Shown: positions 27,924-38,500, counted from the first letter of the stretch. The stretch is DNA of 64,000 nucleotides from Acetobacter pomorum (GCF_002738225.1 NZ_PEBQ01000087.1:1-64000); one strand, 5' to 3'. The notes: a model not told the origin generated them from the sequence alone. A program made the numbers and translations.

Positions 27924-29081
27924 TTACACCACAGTTTCCATCAACCCAATAGCTACCGGGCTTTGTGCCATACGGGTGTAGGATTCGATAAAACGCACCA
28001 CATCTTCCTCAGTCACATTCCATGGCAGAGAAACGCGCAAAGCCTGCCCTGCCAGCTCACCCGCACCCATGGCCTCCAGCACGTGTGAAAACGCCACTTT
28101 GCCGGAAGAACAGGCAGACCCCGCCGAAACACAAATACCATCCAGATCCAGCCGCATAAGCTGCGCCTGCGCACGCTTGCCCGCCAATGCCAGAGAGACA
28201 GTGTTATTCAGGCGGGGCACATTTGCCCCAAACACTTTTGCACCTGCAGCCACAGCTGCCTGTTCAATACTATCCCGCAACGGGGCCAGGTTTCGTGGCT
28301 GTTCCAGCGCAGCGCCCAAAGCCGCGACCATACCTGCAATAGCCGGCAACGGCGGTGTGCCCCCCCGGCGGCCCTGTTCCTGCCCTCCGCCTTCAAATAT
28401 TGGCAGCACACGCGCAGGGGCTGGCCCGCGTAGTAACAAGACTCCTGCCCCTTTTGGTCCACCCATTTTGTGGCCAGAACAGGCAAGGCTATCAATGCCG
28501 CTTTTTTCAACAGATAACGGCAAACGCCCCGCTGCCTGTACGGCATCCACATGCAAATGTGCCCCGTATTTTCGGCACAACACAGCTACATCTTCAATTG
28601 GGTGCAACACACCGGTTTCATTATTCGCCAGCATCAAACACACAAAAGCGGGCATTTCTTCCTGCACCAATGCCTGTTCGAGCTTATCCAATAGCACCTG
28701 ACCGTTGGTATCTACATCCAACCATGCCACCGGGGCATCTTCTGGCGCACCCTTGCGGACAGCATCATGCTCTGTACGGCCTATCAGAAACCGGCGCCCC
28801 TGGCCGAGTCCCCTCATGGCCAGAACATTGGCTTCTGTGCCACCTGATGTAAAAATACAGTTAAGCGGCGCAACATCCAAGTAATGTGCAACCTTGTTGC
28901 GGGCTTGCTCCAACACTGCGCGGGCTTTGCGGCCGGCACGATGCACGGAAGAAGGATTTCCTGTTAAATCAGCGGCTTCTAGCAAAGCTTCCCGCGCCTG
29001 CGGGCGCAAAGGCTCTGTTGCATTTGCATCCAGATAAACCATATCCGAACCACTGCGTTTTATTTCTGCTTTACTTGTCAT
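27924..29081 (-). CDS. Cysteine desulfurase family protein, copy 1 of a tandem pair
   Basis: 385 aa from the ATG at 29081; GTG at 29108 and ATG at 29042 are alternatives with equally weak ribosome binding sites. PLP fold with VYLDANATEPLRP, Schiff-base Lys205 in SGHKMGGPKG, and catalytic Cys324 in SAGSACSSGKV. Both desulfurases therefore look active. First gene of the operon with the second desulfurase, ferredoxin and mnmA; divergent from the structured intergenic region and the alpha/beta hydrolase. Confidence 0.9.
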   Translation of the reverse strand: MTSKAEIKRSGSDMVYLDANATEPLRPQAREALLEAADLTGNPSSVHRAGRKARAVLEQARNKVAHYLDVAPLNCIFTSGGTEANVLAMRGLGQGRRFLIGRTEHDAVRKGAPEDAPVAWLDVDTNGQVLLDKLEQALVQEEMPAFVCLMLANNETGVLHPIEDVAVLCRKYGAHLHVDAVQAAGRLPLSVEKSGIDSLACSGHKMGGPKGAGVLLLRGPAPARVLPIFEGGGQEQGRRGGTPPLPAIAGMVAALGAALEQPRNLAPLRDSIEQAAVAAGAKVFGANVPRLNNTVSLALAGKRAQAQLMRLDLDGICVSAGSACSSGKVAFSHVLEAMGAGELAGQALRVSLPWNVTEEDVVRFIESYTRMAQSPVAIGLMETVV

Positions 29082-29108
29082 AACGCCCCGAATCAGACCA
29101 TCTGCCAC

Positions 29109-29555
29109 ACAGACATGCTATACTTAAAAGGGCGAAAAACAGCCATTATAACGATTTATGTGGAAATCCTGACCAGACAGCCGCTATAGAAAGCCGCATG
29201 GTCAACACCATGAGGCGCAAGCATGTTCAAATACGTTAGGAGAAAGTTCTTTCCCCACGCATCACGATCCCCACGGAATCTTGGTGCATGATTATGCCTG
29301 TGTCTTCCATAAGGTCAACGGCAGAAAACGTCTTCTGCTATTTTCTCTCCACATCAGAGACACCATATACCTGAAAGACCGTTCTTTTCCGTTTCCTCCC
29401 CACAAACGGAAAGAAACGGTGTGTTGAGCATTTCATTGTGCGGGCGTGTATCCCGCAGTCTGATTGAAAACGTGGCATCGTTTTAAACCAGACCTGTTTA
29501 CAGACCCAGAAAACGTCATGCCCCCGGACGTTTTCCATGATCAAGCGGAACCCGA
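29109..29555. other. 447-bp intergenic region with inverted repeats and a repeated GAAAACGTC motif
   Basis: No convincing protein-coding frame. The region separates divergent genes and should carry their promoters. It contains a 17-nt imperfect stem (29378-29394 with 29404-29420, two mismatches, 9-nt loop), a 6-bp stem TGCGGG/CCCGCA at 29439-29457, and a 9-bp perfect stem GAAAACGTC/GACGTTTTC at 29509-29535 just before the hydrolase start. GAAAACGTC or a one-base variant occurs at 29324-29332, 29466-29474 and 29509-29517, and inverted at 29527-29535. An untranslated regulatory RNA or a repeat-binding repressor site is possible. Confidence 0.4.
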
Positions 29556-30221
29556 ATGCCAGAGGTTATGTTTGCCGGCCCTGATGGTCGTCTTGAAGGG
29601 CGCTATCACCATTCAAACGAGCCCAACGCCCCGCTTGCCCTCGTGCTGCACCCCCACCCGCTGCACGGTGGCACCATGAACAACCGCATTACCTATGCGC
29701 TGTATCGCACGTTCGAAAAGATGGGCTTTTCCGTCATGCGCTACAATTCGCGCGGGGTTGGCCGTTCTCAGGGGCGGTTTGATGGCGGTATTGGCGAAAT
29801 TTCAGATGCTGCCGCAGCGCTGGACTGGATGCAGATGGTTAATCCCAATGCCAGTGGGCTATGGATTGCCGGGTATTCTTTTGGCGCTTTTGTTGGCATG
29901 CAATTGCTGATGCGCCGCCCTGAAATTACCGGCTGGATCAGCATTGCGCCGCCTGCCGCGCATTATGATTTTGGCTTTCTGGCACCATGTCCCTGTGGCG
30001 GCCTGATGATTGCCGGCGGCAAGGATGATATGGCCCCAGAGCCTGCCATTCATAAACTGGTGGATAAGCTGAACACCCAAAAAGGTGTAACAGTTGATTA
30101 CCGTGTTTTCCCCGAAGCGGACCATATTTTCGCCAAGCAGGTCGATAAGATCACCAACGCGGTGGAAGACCATGTGACCAAAGCCATGGCACACCACAAC
30201 ATGCCTTTGGCAGCAGACTAA
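29556..30221 (+). CDS. Alpha/beta hydrolase (dienelactone hydrolase/YdeN-like)
   Basis: 221 aa cytosolic protein. Nucleophile elbow GYSFG with Ser108, oxyanion-type HPHPLHGGTM segment (32-41), and a C-terminal acid/His pair in FPEADHIF. The segment RYNSRGVGRSQGRFDGG is typical of a widespread alphaproteobacterial family of small alpha/beta hydrolases of unknown substrate. The start is the ATG at 29556 with only a weak GCGGAA upstream. It is convergent with trmJ. Confidence 0.85.
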   Translation: MPEVMFAGPDGRLEGRYHHSNEPNAPLALVLHPHPLHGGTMNNRITYALYRTFEKMGFSVMRYNSRGVGRSQGRFDGGIGEISDAAAALDWMQMVNPNASGLWIAGYSFGAFVGMQLLMRRPEITGWISIAPPAAHYDFGFLAPCPCGGLMIAGGKDDMAPEPAIHKLVDKLNTQKGVTVDYRVFPEADHIFAKQVDKITNAVEDHVTKAMAHHNMPLAAD

Positions 30222-30235
30222 AACATGCTTTCCCG

Positions 30236-30266
30236 CTGCCAGCCTTTAACTTACTGGCTGGCAGCA
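30236..30266. terminator. Hairpin between convergent genes
   Basis: A 10-bp perfect stem GCTGCCAGCC/GGCTGGCAGC (30236-30245 with 30257-30266) with an 11-nt loop lies between the hydrolase stop and the trmJ stop. It probably terminates both, although no strong T-run follows in either direction. Confidence 0.5.
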
Positions 30267-30288
30267 GGTATATTCCCCCGCAAATCCT

Positions 30289-31059
30289 TCAGTCTTTGCG
30301 GCGTGGATGCGCCAGCTCTCTTACAACGCCGTGCAGTGTGCGTAGTTCCTGCTCTGTCACCTCACCACGTGTAAAAAAGTGGCGAAGGTTACGCACCATG
30401 CCGGGGCGTTTCTGCTCATTTCGCAGAAAACCGCAATCATCCAGTTCACGCTCCAGATGTTGCAGAAAATTCTCCAGCTCCCCTTTGGTGGCTACGTGGG
30501 TCTCATTTGTCATAAGTTCACGCGGGGGTGTTTGATCATCAGCCATCCACCATTCATACGCCATGATCATGACAGCCTGTGCTAGATTGAGCGACATGAA
30601 AGCTGGGTTGAGCGGATAACGAATAAGCGCATCCGCACGCGCCATATCCTCATTATCAAGGCCCGCGCGTTCGGGACCAAACATTAGGCCAACCCTTAGC
30701 CCGCGCCTTGTTGCTGCGCGCAATTCCGCTGCACCACCACGCGCCGTTAACACGGGCTTGATGATATGCCGCGGGCGCGGGCAAGTTGCATAAACATGGT
30801 GCAGGTCTGCCACGGCATCATCTACACTTTCGTGCACTGTTGCCGCTTCCAGAATCCGGTCTGCCCCGGAGGAAGCCCGCCATGCACGCTCCTGCGGCCA
30901 GCCATCACGCGGGCTAACAAGCCGTAAATGAAAAAGGCCCCCATTGGCCATGGCGCGGGCCGTGGTGCCAATATTTTCTGCCATTTGCGGGCGTACCAAA
31001 ATAACAACCGGCGTATTGCCTATTGGCTCTAAAGGTGCGCCACCATCCCGCCCGGTCAT
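30289..31059 (-). CDS. trmJ: tRNA (cytidine/uridine-2'-O-)-methyltransferase TrmJ-like
   Basis: SPOUT-family methylase that modifies ribose 32 in tRNAs. 256 aa; the knot-forming motifs VILVRPQMAENIGTTARAM (N-terminal) and LMFGPERAGLDNEDM, followed by PLNPAFMSLNLAQAVMI, match TrmJ/TrmH-like enzymes. The C-terminal helical extension fits TrmJ. Its ATG overlaps the cysS stop by four bases. Confidence 0.88.
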   Translation of the reverse strand: MTGRDGGAPLEPIGNTPVVILVRPQMAENIGTTARAMANGGLFHLRLVSPRDGWPQERAWRASSGADRILEAATVHESVDDAVADLHHVYATCPRPRHIIKPVLTARGGAAELRAATRRGLRVGLMFGPERAGLDNEDMARADALIRYPLNPAFMSLNLAQAVMIMAYEWWMADDQTPPRELMTNETHVATKGELENFLQHLERELDDCGFLRNEQKRPGMVRNLRHFFTRGEVTEQELRTLHGVVRELAHPRRKD

Positions 31060-32426
31060 GCGCGCCTCCAGCTTGTGCCATCTTTGGTATCTTCCAACAC
31101 AATGCCTTGTGCCTGAAGCTGATCGCGCAGCGCATCTGCCTTTGCAAAATCCCGTGCCTTACGAGCCGCCAGACGCTTGTTAATCAAAGCTTCAATAGCG
31201 GCATCTTCATCAGATGCATCGCCTTTGAACCATTGTTCCGGGTCTCCCTGCAAAAGACCTAGCATGCCTGCACCCGCTTTAAGGCCACCAGCGGCCTGCC
31301 TATCTCCTGCCAGAGCCTGTGCGGCAAGTGCATGTAATTCTGCTATGGCTTTGGGTGTATTCAAGTCATCCGCCAGTGCCTGCAACACACTCTCTGGCAC
31401 ATCTGCCTGGGGCACAGGCCCCGCAGCAAGTGCACGGTAGAACCGATCCAGCGTTTTACGCGCTTCCTGCAAACCGGCCTGTGTATAATTAAGAGTGGAG
31501 CGATAGTGCGCCCCCAACAGCAGCAGACGCAAAGCCTCTGCCGGGGCTTGTGCCAGCACATCCCGAATCGTCAGAAAATTGCCCAAAGACTTGGACATTT
31601 TCTCGCCCTCAACCAGCAGCATGGCATTATGCACCCAGTAATTGGCAAACTTGCCATGTGGGAAGCAGCACAAGCTCTGGGCACGTTCATTTTCATGGTG
31701 CGGGAACAGAAGGTCTGACCCACCGCCATGAATATCAAAGCTATCTCCCAGATAACGATGAGACATGGCTGAACATTCAATATGCCAGCCCGGTCGGCCA
31801 CGACCCCAAGGACTATCCCATCCCGGCTGGTCTGCATCCGATGGTTTCCACAGCACAAAATCACCCGGCGCTTTTTTATAGGGGGCAACCTCTACACGAG
31901 CCCCAGCTTCCAGCTCTTCGGGGTTGCGGCCTGAAAGTGCGCCATAGGATGGAAATGAGCCGACCGAAAACAGCACATGCCCTTCGGCTTCATACGCATG
32001 GCCGTTTTCAATCAGCCGCGCGATCATAGTCTGCATTTCACCAATATTATGCGTTGCACGTGGCTCTATATCCGGCGGCAGCACGTTCATGGAAGCCAGA
32101 TCCTGATGGAACTCTTCCGTTGTGCGTTGGGTTAGAGAGCCAATATCCTCACCATTCGCACGGGCGCGAGCAGTAATCTTGTCATCAACATCCGTGATAT
32201 TCCGCACAAACGTTACGCGTGGATAAATATGCCGCAGCAAGCGCACCAGCACATCTGCCGTAAGCATGGCCCGCAAATTACCAATATGGGCTAAGTCATA
32301 CACTGTGGGTCCACAGTAATAGACTTTTACATGTGCCGGATCGATAGGCGTAAACGGCACCGTGGCACGGCTTTGGCTATCGTGCAGGGATAGAACGGGG
32401 TGAGGAGGAAAATGAGAATGCGGCAT
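31056..32426 (-). CDS. cysS: Cysteinyl-tRNA synthetase
   Basis: Class I synthetase charging tRNA-Cys. 456 aa from the ATG at 32426; an ATG at 32489 with no ribosome binding site would add 21 residues. Zinc and adenylate motifs: VYYCGPTVYDLAHIGNLR (HIGN) near the N terminus, HHENERAQS in the zinc site, and KMSKSLGN. The C terminus has the KARDFAKADALRDQL anticodon-binding motif. It ends overlapping trmJ. Confidence 0.96.
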   Translation of the reverse strand: MPHSHFPPHPVLSLHDSQSRATVPFTPIDPAHVKVYYCGPTVYDLAHIGNLRAMLTADVLVRLLRHIYPRVTFVRNITDVDDKITARARANGEDIGSLTQRTTEEFHQDLASMNVLPPDIEPRATHNIGEMQTMIARLIENGHAYEAEGHVLFSVGSFPSYGALSGRNPEELEAGARVEVAPYKKAPGDFVLWKPSDADQPGWDSPWGRGRPGWHIECSAMSHRYLGDSFDIHGGGSDLLFPHHENERAQSLCCFPHGKFANYWVHNAMLLVEGEKMSKSLGNFLTIRDVLAQAPAEALRLLLLGAHYRSTLNYTQAGLQEARKTLDRFYRALAAGPVPQADVPESVLQALADDLNTPKAIAELHALAAQALAGDRQAAGGLKAGAGMLGLLQGDPEQWFKGDASDEDAAIEALINKRLAARKARDFAKADALRDQLQAQGIVLEDTKDGTSWRRA

Positions 32427-32562
32427 GCAGCCTAGATGCGCCAGCAGCGGTTTGGATGCAATATCCCGCTGCGCCAAAAAACCTTTCATCAATACAAAAA
32501 CAGGTCTTGACGGCAGGGGGTGGTTTCAGCTTAATTCTGCCCCTGCGTAAAGACGCATCAGT

Positions 32563-32637
32563 GCCCTTATAGCTCAGTGGTAGAGCAACCGCCTTGTAAG
32601 CGGTAGGTCGTGGGTTCAAATCCTACTGGGGGCACCA
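32563..32637 (+). tRNA. tRNA-Thr (anticodon UGU)
   Basis: 75 nt with encoded CCA. The acceptor stem pairs 32563-32569 with 32627-32633 (two G-U pairs), discriminator A32634, CCA 32635-32637. The anticodon stem ACCGC/GCGGT surrounds the loop CTTGTAA, giving anticodon TGT (32595-32597), which reads ACA/ACG. The T arm contains GTTCAAAT. Confidence 0.95.
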
Positions 32638-32686
32638 CTTTTTCTCCCCATTCAAAATTTGGTATTGCGGGTCTGGCAGCCGGTTT

Positions 32687-34024
32687 TTACGCGGCTACCC
32701 ATCCATCCTGCTTAAGGGCAACACCTGCCAGATACAGGCTACCGCAAATCAGCACGCGCGCATGTGGTTGTGGGTTTTGTGCAACCAATGCATCAAGCGC
32801 TTCAACCAGTGTTGGTCCAACCTGGGCTTTTCCACCAGAAGCTTTCACAATGGCTTCTACAGGCAATGCCAGATGCTGTTGTGGCTCACAAATAGCCCAT
32901 ACGCTGGATGCAAACGGCAAAACCGGATGCAAAAACCCTGTGGCATCCTTAGTTTGCTTCATCCCTACCAGCACATGCAAGGGTTGATCCTTCCATTGTG
33001 CCAGTTCCTGCGCCAAGGCATTCCCCGCTCCGGGATTATGGCCGCCATCCAGCCAAAGCTCCCATCCCTTAGGAAGATGAGATGCCAATTTGCCATGAAG
33101 TTGCTGCATACGGGCAGGCCATTGCACCCGGCCAATGCCCTGCCACGCCTGTGCTGGCACATGCAGGCCAGAAACACGTAATGCCTCTACCGCAAGACCA
33201 ACATTTTCAATCTGCCACGGCCCAACCAATGCAGGCTGCGGTAATGTGAATTCTCCGGCCTTATCCGCAAATATCAGTTCACTCTTGGCCGATTCCACAC
33301 CTTTTTGCGGCGTAACTGACCATTCAGTCCCTCGCCGATAAAGCTGAGCCCTCACCTTATCCGCCTGCGCTTGCAGAACCTTCATAACAGCTTCTGGCTG
33401 ATTGCCTGTTACAGCAGGCACGCCCGGCTTAAAGATACCCGCCTTTTCTGCCGCAATAGCCTCCAGCGTATCCCCCAAAAAAGCCTCATGATCGCGCGAG
33501 ACGGAGGTCACAATACATGCAGCAGGCTTCCGCAACACATTTGTGGCATCACACCGGCCACCAAGCCCCACTTCAATAATGGCCAGATCAGCCGGGTGCC
33601 GGGAAAACAGTAGAAAGCCAGCAGCCGTCAGAACTTCAAATACGGTAATGGGCGCACCATCATTTACCCGCTCAATTTCCTCCAACGTGGCAACCAGTTC
33701 CGATTCGCTTACCAGTTTACCGGCAATACGGAAGCGCTCTGTTACATCCACCAGATGAGGGGATGTCATAACATGCACGCGCCAGCCTGCGGCTTCACCA
33801 ATCGCGCGCAGAGTCGCACACGTACTGCCCTTCCCGTTTGTACCAGCAACATGGATAACGGAAGGCAATTTTTCTTCCGGGTGCCCCAGCTTTGCCAGCA
33901 GCGCCTCTAACCGGCCCAAGGAAAGGTCAATCAGTGCGGGATACAGGTTATTCAACCGTTCCAACACCGCGCCGGTCCGGCCCGTAAATTCTGCTGTCGG
34001 GCCAGAGGCTGCTACTTTTGTCAT
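32687..34024 (-). CDS. folC: Bifunctional folylpolyglutamate synthase/dihydrofolate synthase
   Basis: Adds glutamate to dihydropteroate and to folates in the cytosol. 445 aa with the ATP-binding loop AGTNGKGST, the SPHLVDVTERF segment and DGGHNPGAG in the C-terminal domain, all hallmarks of the Mur-ligase-like FolC family. Its start lies 7 bp after the accD stop, the classic accD-folC arrangement. Confidence 0.95.
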   Translation of the reverse strand: MTKVAASGPTAEFTGRTGAVLERLNNLYPALIDLSLGRLEALLAKLGHPEEKLPSVIHVAGTNGKGSTCATLRAIGEAAGWRVHVMTSPHLVDVTERFRIAGKLVSESELVATLEEIERVNDGAPITVFEVLTAAGFLLFSRHPADLAIIEVGLGGRCDATNVLRKPAACIVTSVSRDHEAFLGDTLEAIAAEKAGIFKPGVPAVTGNQPEAVMKVLQAQADKVRAQLYRRGTEWSVTPQKGVESAKSELIFADKAGEFTLPQPALVGPWQIENVGLAVEALRVSGLHVPAQAWQGIGRVQWPARMQQLHGKLASHLPKGWELWLDGGHNPGAGNALAQELAQWKDQPLHVLVGMKQTKDATGFLHPVLPFASSVWAICEPQQHLALPVEAIVKASGGKAQVGPTLVEALDALVAQNPQPHARVLICGSLYLAGVALKQDGWVAA

Positions 34025-34031
34025 GGAAAGA

Positions 34032-34937
34032 TTACTCTGCGGCGGCGGGAGCCGGTGCCTGAGGGCGCGGCGGTGGGGCTTTTACATCTGCCGGTGCATG
34101 CATCAACAACCCGATCACGCGGGCCAATGTTGCAGGTACATCCTTACGCTGCACCACCATGTCCAGCATACCGTGATCCAACAGGTATTCAGACCGCTGA
34201 AAGCCTTCTGGCAGTTTTTCGCGCACTGTATCCTGAATAACGCGCGGGCCAGCAAACCCAATCAGGGCGTTGGGTTCAGCCATTTGCACATCACCCAGCA
34301 TGGCAAAGGATGCCGTAACCCCGCCTGTGGTCGGGTTGGTAAGCACCACAATATAAGGCAGCCCGGCTTCTTTCAGCATTTCAACAGCCACAGTGGTGCG
34401 CGGCATCTGCATCAGGCTGATAACGCCTTCCTGCATACGTGCGCCGCCAGAAGCCGTGAAGATAACCAGCGGTGCCTTTTGCAAAATGGCCAGACGGGCA
34501 GCAGCCACAAAACGTTCACCAAAAGCGGCCCCCATGGTGCCCGCCATGAATTCAAACGCCATCACACCCACAACGGCTTGATGCCCACCAATGGTGCCGT
34601 GCGCTACAATCAGCGATTCATCAAGATGGCTTTTTGCACGCGCTTCCTTAAGCCGATCTGTATATTTTTTCTGATCCCGGAACCCAAGCGGATCAACCGG
34701 TGCAGATGGCAGCTCAATACGGGTGAAATCCCCGTTATCAAACGTCCATTTCAGACGGTCCATAACTGGTGCACGCATGTGGTGCCCACAATGAGGGCAC
34801 ACATTTAATGCCTTGTGCAGCTCTTTGGTCAGAATCATCTGGCTGCACGAGTCACAGGTCGTCCACAGATTATCCGGTACATCCCGACGCAGCAGGCCGC
34901 GAATTTTGGGACGAACATATTCGGTGATCCAGCTCAT
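34032..34937 (-). CDS. accD: Acetyl-CoA carboxylase carboxyltransferase subunit beta
   Basis: Forms malonyl-CoA with AccA in fatty acid synthesis. 301 aa from the ATG at 34937 (MSWITEYVRPKIRGLL). The zinc ribbon has four cysteines (CDSCSQM ... CPHCGHH). The carboxyltransferase core contains FTASGGARMQEGVISLMQM and NPTTGGVTASFAMLGD. The frame extends to 34964 without a better start. Confidence 0.96.
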   Translation of the reverse strand: MSWITEYVRPKIRGLLRRDVPDNLWTTCDSCSQMILTKELHKALNVCPHCGHHMRAPVMDRLKWTFDNGDFTRIELPSAPVDPLGFRDQKKYTDRLKEARAKSHLDESLIVAHGTIGGHQAVVGVMAFEFMAGTMGAAFGERFVAAARLAILQKAPLVIFTASGGARMQEGVISLMQMPRTTVAVEMLKEAGLPYIVVLTNPTTGGVTASFAMLGDVQMAEPNALIGFAGPRVIQDTVREKLPEGFQRSEYLLDHGMLDMVVQRKDVPATLARVIGLLMHAPADVKAPPPRPQAPAPAAAE

Positions 34938-34986
34938 TTTGAACCCTGTGACTGCACAATACAAATTGCAGGGACAAATATTGGCC

Positions 34987-35012
34987 CAGCACGCGTTGCA
35001 TTACGCGTGCTG
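34987..35012 (-). terminator. Perfect 10-bp hairpin between trxA and accD
   Basis: Arms CAGCACGCGT (34987-34996) and ACGCGTGCTG (35003-35012) with a 6-nt loop lie 50 bp upstream of accD and 71 bp after trxA. No T-run follows on the minus strand, so it may be a weak trxA terminator or a feature of the accD leader. Confidence 0.4.
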
Positions 35013-35083
35013 AACCTATCTGCCAAGTTTTATAAGATCCTACAGGCTATATGCCCCTGCTGAAAATAAACCTGAAGCTCTAA

Positions 35084-35410
35084 TTACAGAGCGCTTTCTA
35101 CCCATGCCTTCAACTGGCTTTTGGGCAGGGCACCCACTTTTTTATCTATAACCTTGCCATCACGCACCAGCATAAGGGTTGGAATGCTACGTACCTGATA
35201 CGCATTTGGAGTTTCCGGGTTGTCATCAATATTTACCTTGGCAACCGTTACCTTGCCGGCAAATTCCTTGCCAATTTCTTCCAGTGCCGGGCCAATCATT
35301 TTGCATGGGCCGCACCATTCTGCCCAGAAATCTACCAGCACAAGGCCAGAGGCCTTGAGAACATCTTTATCAAAGCTGGAATCGCTGACAGCAAGCGTAT
35401 GTTCACTCAT
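35084..35410 (-). CDS. trxA: Thioredoxin
   Basis: Cytosolic disulfide reductase of 108 aa. The active site WCGPC (Cys33, Cys36) and the cis-Pro loop SIPTLMLV are intact. The ATG at 35410 is preceded by AAGGA. It lies downstream of addA on the same strand, a placement common in alphaproteobacteria. Confidence 0.97.
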   Translation of the reverse strand: MSEHTLAVSDSSFDKDVLKASGLVLVDFWAEWCGPCKMIGPALEEIGKEFAGKVTVAKVNIDDNPETPNAYQVRSIPTLMLVRDGKVIDKKVGALPKSQLKAWVESAL

Positions 35411-35537
35411 TTTCTGGTTCCTTAAACTTCTCGGCATGTATCCACATGCCGTAAACTGCCTTTACCAATGCAGGGCGATAAGTTGAAACGACTATCTACC
35501 CAACTCTGTCTAACACTTAAGGTTGCGCCTGCTGCGG

Positions 35538-38500
35538 TCAAGATACAGCCGCAGGCAAAATGCCCGGCGCATGTTTATCCAACAATACATCAGGCAAAAC
35601 ATCTGCTCGTGGCACTTCTGTCCACACCAGAACACAGATGACAGGTCGATCTGGCCATATACCTTGCAAAAGAGCACGGTAAGCTGCCATCTGCCGAAGA
35701 TATAAAACAGGTGTGCCCTGCACCGTGCGTGGTGCATGGCGACCGGTCTTAAAATCACAAACCAACACTTTGTCTGACAACACACGCAAACGATCAACCT
35801 GCCCAACAATAACTTGACCACCCGCCACACCAGCAAGCCGCTGTTCCGCCCGGGCAGCCGGATCGAACAGGTCTGCCAGACCCGGCATCTTCAAAACAGC
35901 CAAAACCTGTTGCGCCAGTTTATCAGCCTCATGCACAGATAAACCACTTGCAGGCCGCGCCAGCCACTGATGCGCCAAGGCCGATTGCTGCTCTACAGGG
36001 CAGGCTGGCAAAAACTGCAACAAGGCATGCACCAGATTACCACGCCGAAATGCGGCCTCACGCGCTTTGGCAGGTGTTACAGCCGTTACATCCAAAGGTG
36101 AATGCACAGATGGCAACGGCCCCAGCATAGCATCATCTGGCCTACTGGGCGCCAACGGACGCGCCAACGGACTTTCAGCTTCTGGCAAAACAGGTTTCCA
36201 CAAGGGAGCTGTCCCCATCCATTTTGGCAATGGCGTTGCTTTTATATTGTCATCTTCCGAATATGGCGCTGGTTTTGATGGCGCTACCTTTGTCTGAGGG
36301 CGCTCTTCCAGCAATAACATGGACCCGTCCCAGTCACCCTCCTGAAAATCCACTTCATGCGCACCAGCCTTTTCAAAACCAATACGGCATCTTTCGTACC
36401 AGCTTTCTGCGGGCACTGTGCTTGCCGGTTTCCACCCGCAAACAATCAATCTATCTGCAGCACGTGTAAGGGCCACATAAAGCAAGCGGTTATATTCCTC
36501 CACTACGCGGCTACGCATATTCTCCTTCAGGTTGCGCGTTAACCCTACTGACAAGGCATTACGTGGCACATATAAAGGTACATCTAGATTTTCTGATTTA
36601 TCATGTGCCCAAAACAATCTATCTTCAAAACGTGGCAAACCAACTGTATCTGGCAAAATAACCAAACGTGCCTGCAACCCCTTAGAACCATGTGCAGTCA
36701 TAATTCTAACAGCATCACCGCCAGTTTCCGCTTCACGCTTCACAGTTTCTTCTGAATGCCGCATCCAGTGCAGAAACCCCTGCAAAGAAGAGGGATGTTG
36801 GTCCTGAAATCTGAGGGCAGCAGATAAGAGTTCGTCAATCGGCTCCGCTGCTTCTGGCCCCAGGCGCGCAAGCAACCGTGCACGTGCTCCTCCCGGACCC
36901 AAGGCAGCAGAAAGAAATTCATAAGGTGTGAGATAATCTACTTTTTTGAACAAACCATTTAGAAAATTCCATGCCTGCTTCCAATCTGGTTGTTCTATAT
37001 GGCGTTCACGCAGAACAGACCATAAAGGCTCTCCTTTTTCACGCCCTGTCGCCAATGTCATCAAACTCTCATCTGACACACCTCCCAAGGGGGATGTCAG
37101 CACACATGCCAATGTCAGATCATCTTGAGGCAACAACAGTGCTGCGCATAAAAAAAGCAAATCCTGAACAGCCAGATGATCTGCCAAGCCTGTACGCACA
37201 AGCGTCGTAACAGGAATGTTCTGCCCTTTTAATGCACGCACAAGCATACCCACAAATGGAGAGCGGCGTGGAACCAGAACAAGAATATCACCTGCCTTTA
37301 AAGGTTTTTGTTCACATAACGGCTTTTCATGCAGCTGTTTAAAAATATATTTTGCCACAGCATCTGCCAGTTTCTGGCGCGGACTTTGGCGTGTTGCATT
37401 GCCACATGCAGCCTCCCACGGGCTAACAACATCCTCTTCCTCTTTTGTTTCAACCAGAGGCCATAATTCCACACGGCCACCCTCACCTGGGCGTGCCGTA
37501 ATATGCTCCATAACCTGCCCCGGTTCTTCTACAACCCCTTTAGCTGCTTCAGGTTCTGCAAAAACAGCATCAACAAGTTTAAGAACAGGCGCCGTTGAGC
37601 GGAAAGAAACCGTTAATTCTGGCTCACGCCATAACAAATGTGCATTCTGAACACGATTTTTGAATTTCTGACGCCATTCCCGAAAAGAATCTGGATCTGC
37701 GCCCTGAAACCCATAAATGGATTGCTTATAATCCCCTACAGCAAAAATAGTGCGTGGCGGCGCATCTTCACTCCATCGGCCAAGGCCGGAAAAAAACTCT
37801 TCTGTCAGATCACCTGCAATACGCCATTGTTCAGGAGATGTATCCTGCACTTCATCCAGCAAAAGGTGGTCTATACCTCCATCCAGCTTGTACATAACCC
37901 ATGCCGCACCTGGTTCTTGCAAAAGGCCTAGAGCCCGTTGGATAAGATCATCATATTCTATCTGCCCATGCCGTGCCTTTTGCGTTGTATAAAGGCCAGA
38001 AACAGAAGCGGCCATCTTAAGCAAGGCGCTCCCCATTTCTGCCAGTTTACGGGCACGCTGCTGTTCTTCTACCTTTATTAGGCGAGCACCTTCTTTCTGA
38101 ATATAATCTGCAATATCTGCGTATTTTTCAGAAAGTTTCTTAGAAATCAAACCAGCAGAACGTATCTTTCCATCTTTGGTGAGAAATCCATTGCGCCAGA
38201 TGGTCCATTGCTCTGCACGCTCTGAGGAAGAAAGTGCAAGCCAATCTAAAAGAAGAAGCGCATTTCTTTTTATTGCTTCAGAACCTTTCTCTGAAAGAAT
38301 CTGAAACCCTTCTCTCAAGTTCTGCTCTTCGGAAAGATTAGAACATATTTTTTTCAAAAAATCTTCCGTGCTTCCATGTAATATATCAGATGGAATCCCA
38401 AGCACCTGACACAGAAGTGTTTCTGCCTTTTGCGAATCTTGCACAACAAGGTTTAATAAGGCAGATGATCTTTCATCCCTCCTTAAAACTCCAGAAATAA

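Noticed and set aside
34023..34808. 261-residue plus-strand frame antisense to accD
   Set aside because: AccD is complete and conserved; the antisense frame has no ribosome binding site or domain.
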